Assembly: GCA_021307315.1 (NCBI GenBank)
Contig: JAJSPD010000002.1
Location: 1,426,001 to 1,490,000 of the forward strand
Direction of reading: 5' to 3'
DNA: 64,000 bases
DNA from: Bisporella sp. PMI_857
Taxonomy: Eukaryota; Ascomycota; Leotiomycetes; Helotiales; Helotiaceae
Part shown: one piece after another, positions 10,885-21,900 of the stretch
How the letters are laid out: each line of letters opens with the position of its first letter
Position numbering within the stretch: position 1 is the first letter of the stretch
Position numbers and translations under genes: made by a program
Notes under the pieces: model-generated
Databases searched by the model: none
Seen by the model: the letters and a program-made list of their open reading frames with translations, nothing else
Told to the model about the DNA's origin: nothing

Positions 10885-12013
10885 ATGGCATATACACCTA
10901 GAGGTGCCCCCAGGGGTGGAGATCGAGGCGGACGAGGCGGTTTCTCCAGAGGCGGCGATAGAGGAGGACGAGGTGGTCGCGGCGGCAGTCGAGGTGGCCC
11001 GGCAAGAGGTGGTGCAAGAGGAGGTCAGTCTAACTTTTGGACATTTACTCTTAGATCTAGAGGCCCGATTTCTTATCCTTGAGCGCTGTTATGCCAAGTC
11101 GCTAGGTACAGCGCAAAATCACAAGAACCAGAGAAGCTGACCAGATGCACAGGCCGAGGTGGTGATAGAGGTCGCGGAGGCCGTGGAGGTGCGCGAGGAG
11201 GCAGAGGTGGAGGAGCCAAGGGCGGCGCAAAGACTATCGTCGTAGGTACACTTAAACAATTGACAGGAATTTCGAGCCAACACTATTTAGGAACCACATC
11301 GTCATGGTGGTATCTTCGTTGCTCGCGGAAAGGAAGACATGTTGGTGACGAAGAACTTGGCGCCAGGCGAGTCTGTTTACGGTGAAAAGCGTATCTCAGT
11401 CGAAAACGCACCTACTACTAACGAGGATGGCACAACTACCGCAACCAAGACAGAATACCGCGTTTGGAATCCTTTCCGCAGCAAGTTGGCAGCTGGCGTT
11501 TTAGGTGGTTTGGACGAGATCTTCATTAAACCTGGTGCTAAGGTTCTATATATCGGTGCTGCTTCTGGAACGTCGGTTTCTCACGTTGCTGATATCGTTG
11601 GCCCCACCGGTACCGTTTTCGCAGTTGAGTTCTCACACAGGTCCGGTAGAGATCTGATTAACATGGCTACACACCGCACAAACGTCATTCCCATCATTGA
11701 AGATGCCCGCCACCCTCTTCGATACAGAATGTTGGTTTCCATGGTCGATGTTATCTTTGCAGATGTTGCTCAGCCAGATCAAGCACGTATTGTTGGCTTG
11801 AATGCACATTTATTCCTGAAGGTTGGAGGAGGCGTTGTTGTGTCGATCAAGGCCAATTGTATCGATAGTACTGCACCTGCCGAGCAAGTTTTTGCCAGAG
11901 AAGTCCAGAAGATGAGAGAGGAGAGAATCAAGCCTTTGGAGCAGTTAACCCTGGAGCCCTTTGAGAGAGACCACTGTATCGTTGCCGGTCGTTACGTTCG
12001 ATCGCTGAGCTAG
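10885..12013 (+). CDS. nop1: fibrillarin, rRNA 2'-O-methyltransferase of box C/D snoRNPs
   Basis: Three exons give 316 aa: 10885-11023, 11153-11241 and 11291-12013. Fibrillarin uses S-adenosylmethionine to methylate ribose 2'-OH groups of pre-rRNA, guided by box C/D snoRNAs in the nucleolus. Exons 1 and 2 encode the N-terminal Gly/Arg-rich (GAR) domain, residues 1 to about 75, full of RGG repeats ([28 protein letters not shown]). Exon 3 starts at the canonical [18 protein letters not shown] and holds the Rossmann-type methyltransferase. Visible family blocks include [28 protein letters not shown], the SAM-binding [33 protein letters not shown] and [19 protein letters not shown]. Length and domain order are normal for the family. 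Both introns lie in or at the end of the GAR-coding part. I see no snoRNA in the introns. Confidence 0.98.
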
Positions 12014-12845
12014 ACTTATTGGGATACACACGCAAAATACTCGGGGTGGGGCTTTCGATACTACGAAGCATGTGCCGCCAACAATGGAACTCTACTGCGG
12101 CTTCTTACTTGTCAGGATAGGGCGGGTTTGCTTTCAAGGTGTAACTAGGCTCTGGCGTTAAAGGTCTTCATAGCTCGTGTTAATAAAAGAACATCGCATT
12201 TTCATCCCTTTGCTAATTTCGGAATGTTGTGTTAGGTTCGCAGTAGGTCAATTATGACAAGCGAAATGCTCGAGGTCTACGCCATACTCACAACGTCTAC
12301 TTTATATTCACAAGACTAATATCACTGATCAGCAGCATCGCGTTCCACCCAGCCCTATACCCCGGCATCAACTCCAATAGTCCATCGTCTAAAACCGCGT
12401 ACCCCTTGGCCTGTAGCAACGTTGTGACTTGAGATACGTTGATGATAGTCATCGTTACATTCCATATTTCTACTATTACTACAAGGCGTACATGCAGAAT
12501 CTGGAGCAGTGTCTCAAAGCAGCAAATCTTAATTTTTAAAAAAAGCCTCGAACAGCTGCAAAAGCACCTCAAGGCAATCTACTTACAGAGCGTGCGTGTC
12601 TGAATGCCATCCACTATGAACTTCCTGGAAACTCCAACTCGAGACGATCATAATGAATACCGCGCATATCTAGGGCAACCAAGAAAAGGAAATGATCACA
12701 AAAAATAAAATGATATCTCGATGACCAGCATCCATCTCTCCACCTCAAAGTGTCGGCCTCATGTCGCAAAACAAGCATTGCTCTCCTGAATAATATCCTC
12801 ATCTGCAGTGACGGAACATTCAACCCCTTTATTCGGATGTATGCA
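12014..12845. other. intergenic, convergent 3' ends
   Basis: About 0.8 kb between NOP1 and the SANT-like gene, which converge. Minus-strand frames at 12297-12572 and 12614-12871 show no motif and overlap each other or the neighbour; I do not call them genes. Confidence 0.5.
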
Positions 12846-12976
12846 TCATTGCACTCTTCGCTTCTTTCCACCCTTCATCTTTCTGCCCTTGTTAGCTTTC
12901 GTCTTCTTCGGTACAGCTGGTTTCCTGGCATTCGCGCCCTGGCCGGAAGTAACCATTCTCGTTTGATCTATTCTCA

Positions 12977-14084
12977 TCAGCAACTTTCTCGCAGTCTAAA
13001 AGAAAGAGAAATGTTACCAGGGTCAACTCTCTCGTCGAACTGGCTCTCACGGCGTCCATATCTGTTCCACCAACTCTTGCACGCATTGAAGCCCTTCACA
13101 ATCTTAAAGACCTTCTTTAGGCGCTTCGCAACAGCGGTCCAGAGCCGAACGTCCTTGAGCGCATCCCTCTTCGTAACACCTCTCTTACGTTCATGATCGC
13201 GAATAGCCTTAACGACCATCCAGATTGCGCGGAACTCCTCCTCGGTCCAGGTGCCAATCTCTCCACATGGGCGGTTCTGGTTTCTGGTCTGGAATGGCGT
13301 GTTTGACTCTTTCTTTGCGATCCAGGAATTGTAGGTCCATTCGGCATGTTCAGTTGCTTCCTCTTCAGACTCGACTTCTTCGGCTTCTGATTCATCTTCA
13401 TCTGACTCATCTCCATCCGAGTCTGAGCCTGAACCTGAGCCTGAGTTTGTGTTTGAGTCTGAGTCTAGGTTATCTTCCTGCTCTGAGTTTCGTTCGATTG
13501 AGGACAGCGGGACATCTGGATTTCTAGTGTCGCGGCCTTCGGCGATGTAGCGCTCATACTCCTCATCGTCAGCAAGATAGAGAAATGCCTTCCTGGCATG
13601 TCGTCTAATCTTCTTTGGCATTCGGACATCGACGTTTTCATCATCATCATCATCATCCCCCTCATTTCTAACTCTTTTGGATAGCTTTGGTGTTTGGAAG
13701 CAGGCTGGATCGATGAGAGATTCCGGCGTAGGTCTCGTCTTCTGCTTAATCCAGAGCTCGAGATACTTCTTGCTCCTCTTCTTACCGAAAGACTGCAAGA
13801 GATTCGGTAAATTGACTGCGGGATCAGTCCAGGAGACTCTATCAACTTGAGGTGTCCACTTGACGCCTTTGTCGCTGTAATAACGATGAGTTGGCCTATT
13901 ATGAGAAAGTCAGCAGATATTGCCTGGACTCTTCTGTTCCGTTGGAAGTAACTTACTTTCGATTGATCGATGGTGCTGATGTAAAGCGCGAAACAGTAGC
14001 AGGGCCGCCAGCGACCACTGCCTTTTTCTTAGCTGATGCCAGTTTCCATTTTGTCTCGGCTGAAGAACGCATACCGGCAGACAT
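12977..14084 (-). CDS. acidic nuclear protein with C-terminal SANT/Myb-like domain
   Basis: Two exons: 14084-13957 and 13895-12977, GT-AG intron, 348 aa if read straight to the stop at 12977. The N-terminus is basic (KWKLASAKKKAVVAGG). The middle is strongly acidic and Ser-rich with an Asp run (DDDDDDEN) and a GSGSGSDSDGDESDEDESE segment, typical of nuclear or chromatin proteins. Near the C-terminus GTWTEEEFRAIWMVV through ACKSWWNRYGRRE has the spaced tryptophans and basic helices of a SANT/Myb-like fold. I know no named homologue. The 3' end is uncertain. In another frame just past the stop, a strongly basic tail (KKTKANKGRKMKGGKK) runs to a TGA at 12846-12848 and looks more protein-like than the unspliced RLRESC ending. 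Reaching it requires a very short intron or a sequence indel. Confidence 0.72.
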
Positions 14085-15203
14085 TTGAAGGTATGTGGGT
14101 TAACAAAAAGGTAAGTCTCAGCTGTATAAAAGTACAACTGCGAGGTGCAGGATTAAAGATTGCAGGATTTCGAATTTGGAAGTTGACGAGGAAAGAAAGA
14201 GATGAATAATTTCTGGAATCCATGGTGGCTTTATTTCTCGAGCTCGCAGGCACTTCTATTATTGTACCTATGCTACAGAAGCTATTGGGGTGGTGATGAG
14301 GTTATTGAACAGAGGGATCGTTAGCAATTATTGTGATGGTACAATAGGGGGATGTTAAGCGAGTTGAAATTTAGGGAGCCTGCTGTGGAAGGACAATAGG
14401 AATTCGACTGTCGGAATCTCGGTGGCCCGAAGCTTTTAAATAGCATAATAGGAAGCTGGGAATGGATGCCTTACCTAGACAGTGTTGGGATATTTTGAAT
14501 CAACATTGTTCGGAAAGTGAATGTACGGAAGGTGAAATTATAACTGACTAAGCAGAGAAGATTCCTTGAGACGAAGAGACCATGAAGGCATTCCTTTTCT
14601 CTGCTAAATATATTTGAGCTTGAAGAATTAGAATCCTCTAAAAAATTTGAACATCTCAATGTTGTGTGCCCTGTCCTGCTTTCAGCCAGACGAAGCTGTA
14701 GTAGTCAGGTCCAAAAAATGAACTTGTAATCGGAGATCGCTGGAAACCCTTTTTCCCATGCGTGGTAACTCTTCTAGAATTGAAGAAGTTACTGCTTTCG
14801 AGACGCACTTCTTAATTAATCATGCTTAACAATGTTATCTTCATCTGAGGAGCTGGTTCATGACAGAATGAGCCTGAAAACTTGAATCGTTTGATTCCCT
14901 GTTTTCAGCCTATGACCTACGATGAAGGAGCGAATTTCAGTGGAACACTTCGCTATAGCCGCTTACCTGAAAAGCAGAAATCCACAACGTGGTCGAATTT
15001 TGTTGACAATAATAATGAGGGCAAAATGCTGGTGGATCAGTTGAACTTCGGACCTGTAACGTCTATGCTATGATTGGCTTACTAGCGAGATTCTCTGACA
15101 TCCCCCATTCTCGCATATTGACTTCATCGCCAGTTTCTACGAAATATGGATGAAGAAGAACACTAACTGCATGAGAGTGCCATGCATCGAGTCTTCTCCT
15201 ACA
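14085..15203. other. divergent intergenic region
   Basis: About 1.1 kb holding the promoters of the SANT-like gene (minus) and the ureidoglycolate lyase gene (plus). Small open frames have no motifs. I see no distinct regulatory palindrome that I can name. Confidence 0.5.
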
Positions 15204-15956
15204 ATGCCACCTGTGACCTTGAAGCCTTCTCACACACGATTGGTCCTAAATCCAGAACCACTCTCCCAGCCAAACTTCTCACAATATGGCGATGTAATTG
15301 AAAATCCCGTTCCCTCTCTCGTACCTGGCCCGAACCTGAAAGTTCTTCCTCCCGGTGCTGCTCTCGGTAACCAGGGCTCCGCATTGGTTTACGCAGACAT
15401 TACTCGGCTATCCAATTTCTACTCCCAAGCTCCAAGCAAGACGCCCAGCAAAGCCGCTATGCGAATGTTTTCCTGTGCGCCACGAGCCCTCCTACCCGCT
15501 CAAGACTCTAATATTGAAGGAAATCTAGAGATTTCGATTCTAGAACGACATCCATACACCTCACAAACGTTCATTCCCATTGGGCTCTCGGCAGCGGAGC
15601 AGGGTAAAGCTCGATATCTCGTGATCGTCGCTCCGACCCTATCTCCATCACCGCAGGACAAGTCATTACCCGTCCCTGATGGCACTCCTGGGAGGGGTCT
15701 TCCAGATTTGACGAGGATCAAAGCGTTTGTTGCTACTGGGCGGCAAGCTATAACTTATGGTGCTGGGACCTGGCATGCCCCGATGATAGCGATTGGGATA
15801 AGGCCTGTTGATTTTGTGGTTGTGCAATCATTGAACGGTGTTGCATTAGAGGACTGCCAGGAAGCGTCTTGGACGTCCGACAAAGGGAATGCCATTCTAG
15901 TTGCTGTACCAAAGGCTGGGTATAATAATCATGGCTTGTGGAGTTCCAAGCTTTGA
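15204..15956 (+). CDS. DAL3: ureidoglycolate lyase (allantoin degradation)
   Basis: Single exon. I chose the ATG at 15204 (MPPVTLKPSHTRLVLNPEPL, 250 aa) because the conserved domain begins right after it and the context is good. An in-frame ATG at 15150 would add 18 residues without family character. The enzyme splits ureidoglycolate into glyoxylate and urea, the last ureide step in purine/allantoin use as a nitrogen source. Family features seen: LSQPNFSQYGDVIENP near the N-terminus, FSCAPRALLP, LERHPYTSQTFIPIGLS, YLVIVAP and the diagnostic metal-site segment YGAGTWHAPMIAIG, followed by DFVVVQSLNG. Length is somewhat above the bacterial AllA norm, as usual in fungi. No other purine-catabolism gene is adjacent. 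Confidence 0.93.
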   Translation: MPPVTLKPSHTRLVLNPEPLSQPNFSQYGDVIENPVPSLVPGPNLKVLPPGAALGNQGSALVYADITRLSNFYSQAPSKTPSKAAMRMFSCAPRALLPAQDSNIEGNLEISILERHPYTSQTFIPIGLSAAEQGKARYLVIVAPTLSPSPQDKSLPVPDGTPGRGLPDLTRIKAFVATGRQAITYGAGTWHAPMIAIGIRPVDFVVVQSLNGVALEDCQEASWTSDKGNAILVAVPKAGYNNHGLWSSKL

Positions 15957-18900
15957 ATTATTAGCGGTCTTTGAGTTCTAGAGACATCTATATTTGATTT
16001 TGATATGAGGAGATCACAAAGTAACCGAGGGCCATGGCGCAACGGCTCGAGGGCACAAGATTAATTATTTATGTGTTTTAATTATTTATGTGTTGAAGAC
16101 ATGCCAGAAGTTACATGGTATGGCGAAGCTGTTGAAGATTGAGCTTGGGAGACCGAAGTCGTGCTAGCCAAGTTTTTTGGACAGCTGTTCGAATGAAGTC
16201 GTGACGAAGACCAGATATCTACAGCCTTGAACTCATGATGTTTGCCGCTTTTTCGAAGTTGGTGTTTCTCCATCAAGGATAGCTGGCACACATCATTTTT
16301 CTAGCTCAGACAATCAAGTCACTCTAATAAGCAACACTACAGACAAGCCTTACTGAGAAAAGGGAATGATGTGATTTTTTTCTTTAACGGCCATATGGTA
16401 GGGACTATCTACTTATCCATTACTTTCTTTCATTGGTATGATCGGAGAAATCATGAATTTACTGGATGAAGCTAGGATATTTGAAACATATCTATACACT
16501 TTACTTCTGTGGCAATATTGAGCGCCTTATTCGAAGCACAGATAAGCGGATGGGCCTAGATAACATCGATATAATCCAAATAGCCAAAGCATTTGCAATA
16601 TTTGGGTGACTTTTCGATGAGCTTCTTGTAGACCTTGCGGATTGCGTCGAGCATAATGATCTGGAAGTTGCTGGATCGTCGCTATTCGCTCTGTTTTCTC
16701 GTTTGCTCTTTCAACAACGGAGGTGCTACTCAAGATGGCAGGGCGAGACCGAGCAACAGACATGCGGAGATTCCAATATTACATATAAACACTGAGATGG
16801 TCATCTTTGGGCTGTGTTGAACGCAACCAGCTTCATTATCCACAATTGAAAATATCAGATTGTATGAAATAGATAGGAGCTTGAGCTACATAGTGAATAA
16901 ATATCAGCACCATTCTCATTGATATGGTATCCTTCTAAGATCTTTCATATTGCGCCATTGAAAACCGAATTCTTAATCCTGAGGTAGCCAACTCATAGGT
17001 GTTATGGGCGAGGCAAGATCAAGGCAACACGCTTGCAGATTATTTGGCTGAGGCATTCATTTATTTTTCTGGAATCGGAGAACTAGGGCTTCTGGTTATG
17101 AAGCAAGGAAACCCACCTAGAAATCAGAAGCCAGTATAATGGTCGGCCACCTTAGTGTTCTCATCATAGGTACGAAGTCAGGGTTTCCAGGTATTTGCTT
17201 AAAAGTCTCGTAACGGTGCTTTATTGGCATGAGCCTATGAATGTATTCAATATATCCTGCGGTACTATACTGAGAACCCGCCGTAACTTTGACTCGCATT
17301 TCTGGGTGGCCTTAGAAGCTGACTACCGAATCTATCTCGATTTACGTCAAGACTTCTGATTGTTCTCGTCAAGAGTCAAGGATTACCAAGCGAAGTTTGA
17401 GGTTGAGTTTGTATGGTATTCAAAGACACAGCATGACTTGCACAACGCCACTACCTGAAGACTGTAGGCAAGGGAGCAAGCTTGAGTTGCAGAAATATGC
17501 TTGGAGTAGAACGCATAGTTGCAGTCTGGAGACAAAGGCCCTGCCAATAATGATCTCTCATATATGCCAATTCTTCCAGTAGGGGGCATTGCCTTACCCT
17601 CAGATTGAAAAGTTCATATTTTGTTTTGAAATTTCAGCAGCTATTTTCGTCCACCATGGCATTAATCTGATGCAAGTGAGGCTTCATGAGGAACATCAGC
17701 ACGATCAGCTTCAGTCAATGATTCATGCGAACGTGAGGGGTCAGGGGGGGAAAAAACAATTGCCTTATCCAAAACTCATTTGCACTGGGGCTTGTTTACC
17801 CCAGCAGCAACATGGGACTTAAAGATCCTACCCCTACATTCCATCTAACCATCCCTAGAGGCTGTTTAAGATCTATATTTATTTTTGATGACGGCTACCC
17901 AGTCCCCGGGAGAGAGGACCTCTAATCCTACGATATCCTCAAATCCTGGTGCCGGTCATCCAGGGCAAGGGTGCTATACAGGGGAAGATTTGTTTTTCAC
18001 ATCGTAGACGGAACCGTTGCTGAGGAGAAATTCCGCCTTGTCAAACATATGCCCAGGTCCTATAATAAGCAACTTTATGCTTGCAGAAAATGAAGACAAG
18101 GCCTAAATCTCGGTATCGAGCCGCAGCTTTTCAGGTATCGAGATAATGTTGACTCTTTCCAGGGAGCTTGTTTGCAATTTCTCAGGGACCGTTCAAGGTA
18201 GGCGAGAGGACAATATCACGTCCTATAGCAGGTTGGCGCGGAGGTCTTTCGCAATGATCCCGGCACTCACGCGACGCGCTGGTGTGTTCTCGGCCTATGC
18301 TCTCAAGGTCGGCCACAATAGGTTAGATACAGCCTCGCTATATGTCTCAGGTTCACAAACCACGTGGAAATCACTAAAACTCGACGGTCTGAACGCCGTC
18401 GACAATGGTATCATCGAAAAAGGATGGTTTCGCGGTAGTGGCTTACCATTTTCAATATCAAATGTAGAGAAAAGCCTGCCATGCAACAAACTATGGGCTT
18501 CGTCGTACTTTGTCCAATCATGAAAATGTTCTGCTGTGTCCCAACCCGCCGGACCGGGAGCTTACCAGGGGTTTCTCTTCGCTGTTGGTTTTGGTTGTGT
18601 CGCTTCCCCTATGATTTTCTGAAGGGATTGCATTGATACGAGAGTGACCTTGTCAGCAGGAGGCTCTTTCAGTCGGAGAGAGTTTCACCGTTGACTTGCC
18701 TGAAATAGTTAGCCACCCTAGATTTTTGTCACAGCGCTGATACTGAACCCCCTGGAAACTTGGCACCGTTGTGCGAGATTGGCGAGGGACAAAACCCAGC
18801 TCCCAAAGTAAGATCCTCCCGCACCGTTTTGTTTGTCCTTTACCTGAAGAGGAGACATCGCCGGTCGATCTTTTCTGCTTTGCTGACGGCTTTGCTTCTT

Positions 18901-21900
18901 CAAACAGCTTCATGGACATCATGATACAGTAACAGCCGTTGAAAATTCGGTCAATGTGCCGCCTTTCACCAGCAGGACGGCAAAGGGGTTCAATTTCATG
19001 ATCGAGTCGAGGGTCAGCCACCTCACCAGCCATAACACCAACAACTCGGAAATGGCCTGATGCCAGCGAAGGTACGCTTCAGAATTAGAATGACTGCTCA
19101 GCTTTGCTGAATTGGACATCGCCATATCCCTGATGGAACAAATGCCTATTGCAACTACGATACTTTTTAGAGAGAGAGAGGTCAGCACTTAACGCAAGCC
19201 ACAAGACAGCCAAACGTTGGGCCTTTCGTTTAATATGGCTGGATTCAGGCAAGCGCAGGGTCAGGGCCGTTGATCTGGGTGTGGCTTTCATCCAAATAGG
19301 CTAAGACTTGTGTGCACCAAGACTGAAGACTTGCCGACTCGGAAAAGTTTAACTTATGGGTCAGCCCAAAGTTGTTTTCCTGAGCGTTGGCCTACAATAC
19401 ATCCCCTTTGGTTTTGGGGCTTATCTCCGCTCAAAGTCTTGCAGAGAGCGTTCATGTACTACAACGGCATTCCCGCGGGCTTGCACCACTCAACTATATG
19501 GGGGTTTCAGCGCTCTCTTGAGGGGGCAAGAAGCAGAACTTCGCATTTATAATCAATATATCCTCACGGATGACCCAATTGTGCCTCACAGCCGGCCATC
19601 TCGATGCTACTGCCACAGCTATACAGGGTTGGGATATATTGAAATTTGCCGTGATCCATCCAATTTATTGAAACCTGGGAGCTTCCGTCTTCCGCCTGCA
19701 CGTCCCCCCTTACACAATGCTCCCTTTTTGATCGATAATTTGCAGTGTTTGCGAATCGCATAGAGGCGGCCACATGGCAGAAACGGATTTTGCCATCGTC
19801 ACGAGTCACGACCGATGATTGTTAGCCGCACACCGCTGCGGCTTCAGGCTAAATGGCCCATGAATCGTTCAGTTTCGAGGTAGGATTTCACTTCAACAAA
19901 GGTGTACGTTCAAGATGCAGAACACAGCGTTTACTCAAAGGATCTTGATGACTCTTGGCCTGAAAAATATCGCTATTCAATATGCTAATCGGCGTCAGCG
20001 CTGTCGGATGGTGATCTGATCAGCATCTAATGGTAGATCGCTCTTGAACAAATATCCTAGTCCTGGCTAGAATGTGTGGCATGGACCATCCACTTGCCGT
20101 TTCTCCTTTTGAGTCCTTTATACAATTGTATTGCTCTCTAGCTTTAACATTCGCCTTAGCCCGGACAGAGTGGTGCAGGATGGTCTAGACGCTCAGAAAT
20201 CCGACCTAATACCAATTTTCAAAATGGCATATATGACTTATGTAGAACGGGAGCACTCTTCATGTATCGAAGCAAACCTACGAGTGGGCCATTCTTAACA
20301 GCATCTTCCCTGTTCTTGGGAGTGGTTCCAAAAGATCCTGTCGCTCTAACACTTATTAGTGGGGTTTTAGCTTGATTGGGGATCTTGACAGCTGGCAGGC
20401 AGTACACACTAGCAAGCGTTATGTGTGTAAACGCTTGCTCATGCCCGTGAACACTCCTACGATCAACAACGAAAAGTGTCAAATAATCACCTTGCGTGGC
20501 ATCTGGCCAGCCCTGACTCGAATCCTTTCCTCAATAAACAAGGCTAGCCTGGGTACGCCCGACTTTCATATTCCAAATCGTAAAGGATGGAGCATTTCCC
20601 CAATCATTTGACCAGCTAGACATGCCTTGAAATTGAATATCGACGATCTTCTTGATTTCTGGGGAGGGACGGACAGATGCGAGTGGCTATCTCAATGTCC
20701 GACCTAATTTACCAATACAGAACTGAGTGGGCTTTACTTTGTCTCTAACGAACCATCTTTGAACCCGAATCCTGGGACGATCCACCTACCGGGTCCTGGA
20801 TAGCCGTGTAGCGTTGCGTTCCTCATGATGATCATGATTTGATAAATCTGCTTTTGAATAGACAGATGCCTCGTCATACATAACCCTATGAGATAAGATT
20901 GGCACCTTGGAAAGTGTATTCCTTAGGGTTACATTTTGATGGCAAGTACCGACAGCTTCAAACCATAAAGCAAAAAGCAAATGCAAAACTGTGTAACGCC
21001 CATATCCCCAGGCTGCGGGCCATGCCGGTACCAATTCTCTTCAACTGACTAGGTCGGCAGCTATTTCTGGCCATTCTGAGCCCGCCGTTATCCTCCCTGC
21101 TGGGCATCAAAGCATCACACCGAATACGGTAGTGATTTTGCGAGTGGACAGCAGACTCCCGCTGTCGCCTCTCCACCAAACTTAGGCTGCAGCAAATCAC
21201 AGTTTCGAGCTCGGACTCCTGGCCCAAGCGTCAGATTGATACTCGATCTTCATTCGATCCTCGACGCCAATGCGGAGCAAGCGATATTATCAATCCCAGT
21301 CATCCACGAGGCTGGTACATAATGCCCTAGCAAACCTGGCCTGTGGATGTTTCAACAAGCTACGGCCTGTGCTCATCAAAAATGATAACCTCATAAAACA
21401 GAATCTTAACATGAAGGATTAACCCAGTGTTGATCGCTTCTGCTGAGATTTGGCAGCTCTCTGAGTTGTATCATGACTTGGTGAGAGAGTATCAATAGCA
21501 ATATGTACGGTACAGTTGAGTTCACAATAGGACTCTACTGACTGTGTCTCACAGCCCTTTGTGTCCCGGATCACCGACGCCATAACAGGGATTATGGTCG
21601 GCGACCTCAGAATTGTGTTGGATCCGGTGCGTTGGCTCAACGGCTGTAGCAAAAAAGCAATACCGCTTTGACTGTTCCCCTTTCTCAACCTCGAACACCA
21701 CATCTCGTGCACGACATACGGGCATGGGATATGCCTGTACGTCGCTTGGGTAAAAAAATTGTATGGGCCCTATAGGCCCTGTAAGTAAACTTCAAAGCTT
21801 AAAACAACCTTTGCAGGGTTTGCAAAAATAGAGATGAACAGGGCTGTCTCTTCCAAAATAGGGCAAAAATGACGAGCTGCTCTAATGCGGCTCTGTGACG

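Noticed and set aside
12297..12871. Two minus-strand frames between NOP1 and the SANT-like gene
   Set aside because: No motifs, different phases, one overlaps the probable tail of the SANT-like gene; likely 3' UTR.
16500..16620. Plus-strand peptide RLIRSTDKRMGLDNIDIIQI resembling aldo-keto reductase text
   Set aside because: Only about 20 residues, no catalytic Tyr/Lys context, stops soon after; likely chance.
18290..18570. Minus-strand open frame of about 88 codons (TAEHFHDWTKYDEAHS region)
   Set aside because: No ATG, no family motif and no convincing partner exon; could be relic coding DNA but cannot be supported.
19356..19763. 135-codon plus-strand frame
   Set aside because: No recognisable domain and no coding-like context; the surrounding 8 kb has similar random frames.
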